Of a stretch of 64,000 bases of DNA, positions 60,485-64,000 are shown piece after piece. Location: positions 12,842,113-12,906,112 of the forward strand of contig NC_051449.1 of assembly GCF_001649575.2 (NCBI RefSeq), written 5' to 3'. Position 1 is the first letter of the stretch. Every line of letters begins with the position of its first letter. Made by a program: the position numbers and the translations under genes. Source of the DNA: Kryptolebias marmoratus. Taxonomy: Eukaryota; Chordata; Actinopteri; Cyprinodontiformes; Rivulidae. The notes under the pieces were generated by a model. It did not search any database. It was not told the DNA's origin and saw only the letters and a list, made by a program, of their open reading frames with translations.

Positions 60485-61067
60485 TTAGGGGGGCGTGGCC
60501 AGCTTCAGTATAGAGATGAGAGGGAGGGAGAGGGAACTGCAGGATCTGTATGCTCAGTGCAGTCACAGCTCCCTCCTCCTCCTCCTCCTCCTCCTCCACA
60601 GCTGTTGCTACTGCCGCCCAGCGAGCAGCACTTCCCTGCAGCAGACAGACGATCCAGAGGCTGGGGAACCAGTAAAGACACAGCCCAGCCCGTCACAGCA
60701 CAGCTCCGCACAGCCCAGCTCAGACACTTGAAGAGGCTGGGGAGGAGACACACTAGCGCACACAGCCAACGCTGCAACACACACACACACACACATAGAC
60801 ACACACTCCTCCTCTCTCTCACTGTTGGTGCTCGGCTCTGCACAGCTCCTTTACTCATTCGCTGCTGATTCACTCGCTCCCTTGCTTGCCTCTCCTCTGC
60901 CAGTCGCTCTGCCTTGTTGTGTTCTGCCTGCCTGCCTGCCTGCCTGAGAATGGTCCAGCCGGTGCCTAAGGGTCTGCTGTCGCGGCCTGTCTGAACACAC
61001 GCATAAACATACAGAGCCAGTCGACACGCGGATGCCCACGCACACTAACTGGAGAGCTATGTGAGAG
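60485..61067 (+). other. Candidate uORF-rich 5' UTR exon of an unidentified gene
   Basis: A sharp rise in G+C and CpG at about 60485-61067 ends in a strong donor, GAGAG|GTAAGAG. The segment is unlike flanking sequence and carries (CTC)n at 60571-60597 and (AC)n at about 60778-60795. It contains several closed upstream frames: 60516-60731 (71 codons with a Leu run), 60950-60994 (MVQPVPKGLLSRPV) and 61032-61064 (MPTHTNWRAM), the last ending in ATGTGA just before the donor. No long coding frame leaves the exon, so it would be a 5' leader. By human synteny (CUL3, DOCK10, NYAP2) a plus-strand nyap2-like gene is one guess, but nothing in the sequence confirms it. Confidence 0.4.
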
Positions 61068-61216
61068 GTAAGAGCTTGGTTTATAACCCTCCACCATGTC
61101 TCTGTGATTTGTCTAGACCTTTCCTCTTGTCTGAGCTTCTGTCTTCACTTTCTAAAGTAAGAGACCATGCAGTAGGTAGAGAAATATGGAGACTGTTTGC
61201 CTTAATGTCTGCTGTA

Positions 61217-61257
61217 TGTATATATATATATATATATATATATCTATGTGTGTGTGT
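61217..61257 (+). repeat. Compound (TA)n-(GT)n microsatellite
   Basis: Tandem TA units, an ATCTA interruption, then a short GT run, about 150 bp downstream of the candidate exon donor. Confidence 0.9.
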
Positions 61258-61579
61258 ATGTTCAGTGTATGAACGGGTAACTTCTATTTGTTATAGCTTA
61301 TCTTACAGATATGATCACACATACACTGATAAACACATTCCTGGCTCAAAACAGGCAGCCACACAGGAACTTCTTCCTGAGGGTAGCGCTGGTTAGCAAG
61401 AAAATTTGCTGGTGTGTGTACGTGTGTGTGTGTTTGGAGGGCCGTGGTTTTTCCAGGAAGCAGCGAAGAGGATCAATAGATCGCCCACTCAGCTTTCATT
61501 CCCTTCATCTGACTCAACATTGGACATGTTAGGAGTTATCCTACAGGGCTCAGTAAACACACAGAATTGTTAAAAACAA

Positions 61580-61604
61580 AATATATATATATATATATAT
61601 ATAT
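61580..61604 (+). repeat. (TA)n microsatellite
   Basis: About 12 TA units flanked by AAAACAAA and CTCCTC. No adjoining GT tract. Confidence 0.9.
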
Positions 61605-62520
61605 CTCCTCAAGCATCTCCAGCCCTCTTGCTGCGTCAGCCTAAAGGTGGGACGCATGGCTTTACATGTGTGTTTCTCGAACGCATGTGAGGCGAACTCC
61701 CACCCCTGTGTATGTAAATTATGCACATGTGAAGCCGCTGCTACCTTATATGGTGAGCAGTATTTCAGTACAGTACAATCTTGCCAAGCATTTCGGGTCG
61801 CGGGAGGAGAGAGTGTGTTAGAGGGTTGACTCCGTCTGTGGGAGTGTGTGTATGTGTGGGTTAGTGTATATGTCTGGCTAAGCAAGTGTTTGCATGCGTC
61901 TGACGGGGGGGGGGGAGTAACCAAAAAGAGGAAGAAAGTTTAAGTAGGAAAGACATACAAGAAGGAAACCCAGTAAATGGAGGGATTTTACGAGCTGATG
62001 TTCAAACTGGAGTAAAAAGTAAGTTGCGTCATATTTTATTTTGGCTTTGAACAACGATTTGAGATTAACCCGTAGTGTTTTTCTTTCGCTGTTTAAAGGT
62101 TTAGAACTGTTTAAGCTGATCGGTCTAATAAAAAAACATATCAAAAGTGCTGTTACTTGTACTGTACAAAGTGTCTCATACTTAAAATACTTATTTAAGA
62201 AAAAAAAAAAAAAAAAGAAGTAAGGCCTTTAGTCAGCGTTTCCTCTTTTTGCGTCCAAAACCGAAAAACAGTCAGCTACAACTCTGTTAAATTAAAGAAA
62301 AAAGAAAAACAGATGTATGAGAGACTGAGGATCATCATAGATTTAACCTTTAGCCTCCATTTCACTTTTTTACCTCTTTGTCCCTCTCCTTACCATCTTC
62401 CCTCCTCCTCCTCCTCGCCTCTCTGGTTTTCCTTTTGGCGGTGTGTTGGTGGTTGGAGCAATGGTAAGGAATGTTGTTGTTGTTGTGACTGAACTGGATT
62501 CATGGTGGCTCAGACAGTAG

Positions 62521-62541
62521 CACACACACACACACACACAC
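62521..62541 (+). repeat. (CA)n microsatellite
   Basis: About ten CA units preceded by CAGTAG. Confidence 0.9.
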
Positions 62542-64000
62542 CCAGTATGTACACACATTCAAATGGGCAAAATGCAGACAGATGTGTGGTATATCGTATG
62601 GAGGAGTTTTTAAACAAATCCCCTGCTGGAGGTGGACTGTGAACTGTTATCTAGAGAACATCTGTGCACCATTTTATGTTGTCGTTGTGACTGTAGCAGG
62701 CAAAGATTACATTGTTATCTCTTTGTGTAGATGTATAGACATATGAAGTGTGGCGTAAATGGCCATCTGCTTATATGTGTTGCCTCTGATTTCACATCTG
62801 CCCTGCAGACAGGATTAGGTGCATGCTTGAGTCTGCACTAACAGGTTAAGCCTTTATTACACGAGGAATCCTTTGGTCGTTCCTGTGATGTTATGGCCAC
62901 ATTTCATCTCTTCTTAGTGTTGGTTTCTCACAGCTTTGGTTGAGTACTACGCCTTCCATTTAACGCAAGTCCGTGCTAAGCTAATATTAATTGACTTCAG
63001 CAGCTGTCAGAAGCAAAGCTCTTTGTTACTCCTGTAATTAACAGGTCTTTAACCCGACATGATACCCATCTGTTTCTGCTCTTATCAACATTTAGTAATG
63101 TTCTGGCTCGTGTCTTAGTGACACGTTGTACGTTAAAGCCAGTGGCAACCTTTAACTGAATTACACAGCAGCACTAATATGCAACATGAGAATGTTTTGA
63201 AGCTGTTTGTCATCAAGTCAGTATTTTTTAAACAATCTGTCCTGAGGTGCACTTGCCAACAAAAGCCTGCGCTTGTTTTTCATCACTACAGCACCATCAG
63301 GTTCTTCTCATAACTGTGACAAGAGACGGAGAGCTAAAACATTTAAAATTGCTTCCATCATATCTGCTTCTCAAACCAAATGCTTTCAAGAAACCTAAAG
63401 ATCTTGCATACGTTCCTGTCTCAGTTTAGTCAAAGCTTACAAATGCAGATGTAAAACATGCAGTGGCAACGCCTCATTTCTTTGGAATTTGCTCAGTTAT
63501 GATGTGTTAAACTATTAATAACTAGTGCAGGATGTAACATTTGCCTTTCTCTATTTGCATTTTCATTTTTAACAGAAATAAAAGAGTCAAAAGCAGATTT
63601 AAAGCGCATGGAAGTTCACGCACATTAAACATTATTAGAAGTCTTTGTGTTCTGTGTTGCATGAAAACTATTTCACTTAATTTTTATTTAATTATTTCTA
63701 CCTCTAATACACAACAGTATGTTATACAGATGTTCAGTTCGCTGATTTCTACCATCTGGTGTGCAGACCGATAAGTTAAAGCGTGTTTATAACGCTTATT
63801 ACTTATATTTTTTGTTTTCACTTGTTTTGGCCTGTTGGAAATGTCTTAAGTATGTAATTTGTCCTATCTAGGTCAGCTAGTATCCTCACTGTTCATTTCA
63901 TCACATGTTTGCACTTATTACGTGTACACAAAGATTCAGTGTGGCACACAGACAGGGATATTCACCACATCTTAGGAATACTCGGTGTTCGGACAGACAG

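Larger units (their letters stand above)
61068..64000. other. Putative intron or intergenic tail of window
   Basis: No further exon is supported up to the window end. The region contains (TA)n-(GT)n at 61217-61257, (TA)n at 61580-61604, a poly(A) run at 62200-62216 and (CA)n at 62521-62541. It would be the long first intron if the exon at 60.5-61.07 kb is real. Confidence 0.4.

Noticed and set aside
60505..60873. 122-codon minus-strand frame with Gly run
   Set aside because: The Gly run is the (CTC)n repeat read on the other strand, and the Cys/Val run is the (AC)n repeat.
51354..62541. CRISPR-like spacing of repeats
   Set aside because: The repeats are simple TA, TG, CA and GGAT microsatellites without regular unique spacers, and the sequence is a vertebrate genome.

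Overview
This is a stretch of vertebrate nuclear genome, almost certainly from a ray-finned (teleost) fish. Its genes are split by GT-AG introns, it is full of degraded Tc1-type DNA transposons, tRNA-derived SINE fragments and AT/GT microsatellites, and its secretogranin matches the teleost secretogranin II-b type. Five protein-coding genes could be assembled exon by exon, and each gives a protein close to the usual family length.

Layout. 1-1830: non-coding, with a fold-back DNA element. 1976-6723 (+): acsl3, 14 coding exons, 712 aa, with a long 3' UTR to about 9230 that contains an 82-base assembly gap. 9231-23494: a large intergenic region with Tc1 remnants, a solo LTR nested inside one of them, and a tandemly duplicated repeat. 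23495-26580 (+): scg2b, with a non-coding first exon and an uninterrupted 611-aa reading frame. 26700-30714 (-): ap1s3, 5 coding exons, 154 aa. 31156-35414 (+): dhrs12, 10 exons, 337 aa, divergent from ap1s3 over about 440 bp. 36640-47022 (-): cul3, 16 exons, 766 aa. 47290-64000: a gene-poor region with repeats and candidate 5' exons of an unidentified plus-strand gene at about 53.6, 54.7 and 60.5-61.07 kb.

The genes do not form one pathway. They act in acyl-CoA synthesis (Acsl3), regulated secretion (Scg2), AP-1 clathrin sorting (Ap1s3), short-chain dehydrogenase/reductase chemistry (Dhrs12) and ubiquitin ligation (Cul3). What links them is conserved gene order: acsl3, scg2, ap1s3 and cul3 keep the relative order of the human 2q36 block. 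Several human neighbours (KCNE4, WDFY1, MRPL44, SERPINE2, FAM124B) are not visible here, and dhrs12 sits between ap1s3 and cul3. I found no CRISPR array, operon or prokaryote-type system, and no convincing evidence of an undescribed biological system. The most notable items are the nested transposons, a perfect 24-bp inverted repeat, an AUG-only coding exon in ap1s3, the cul3 promoter motifs and the uORF-rich orphan 5' exon.
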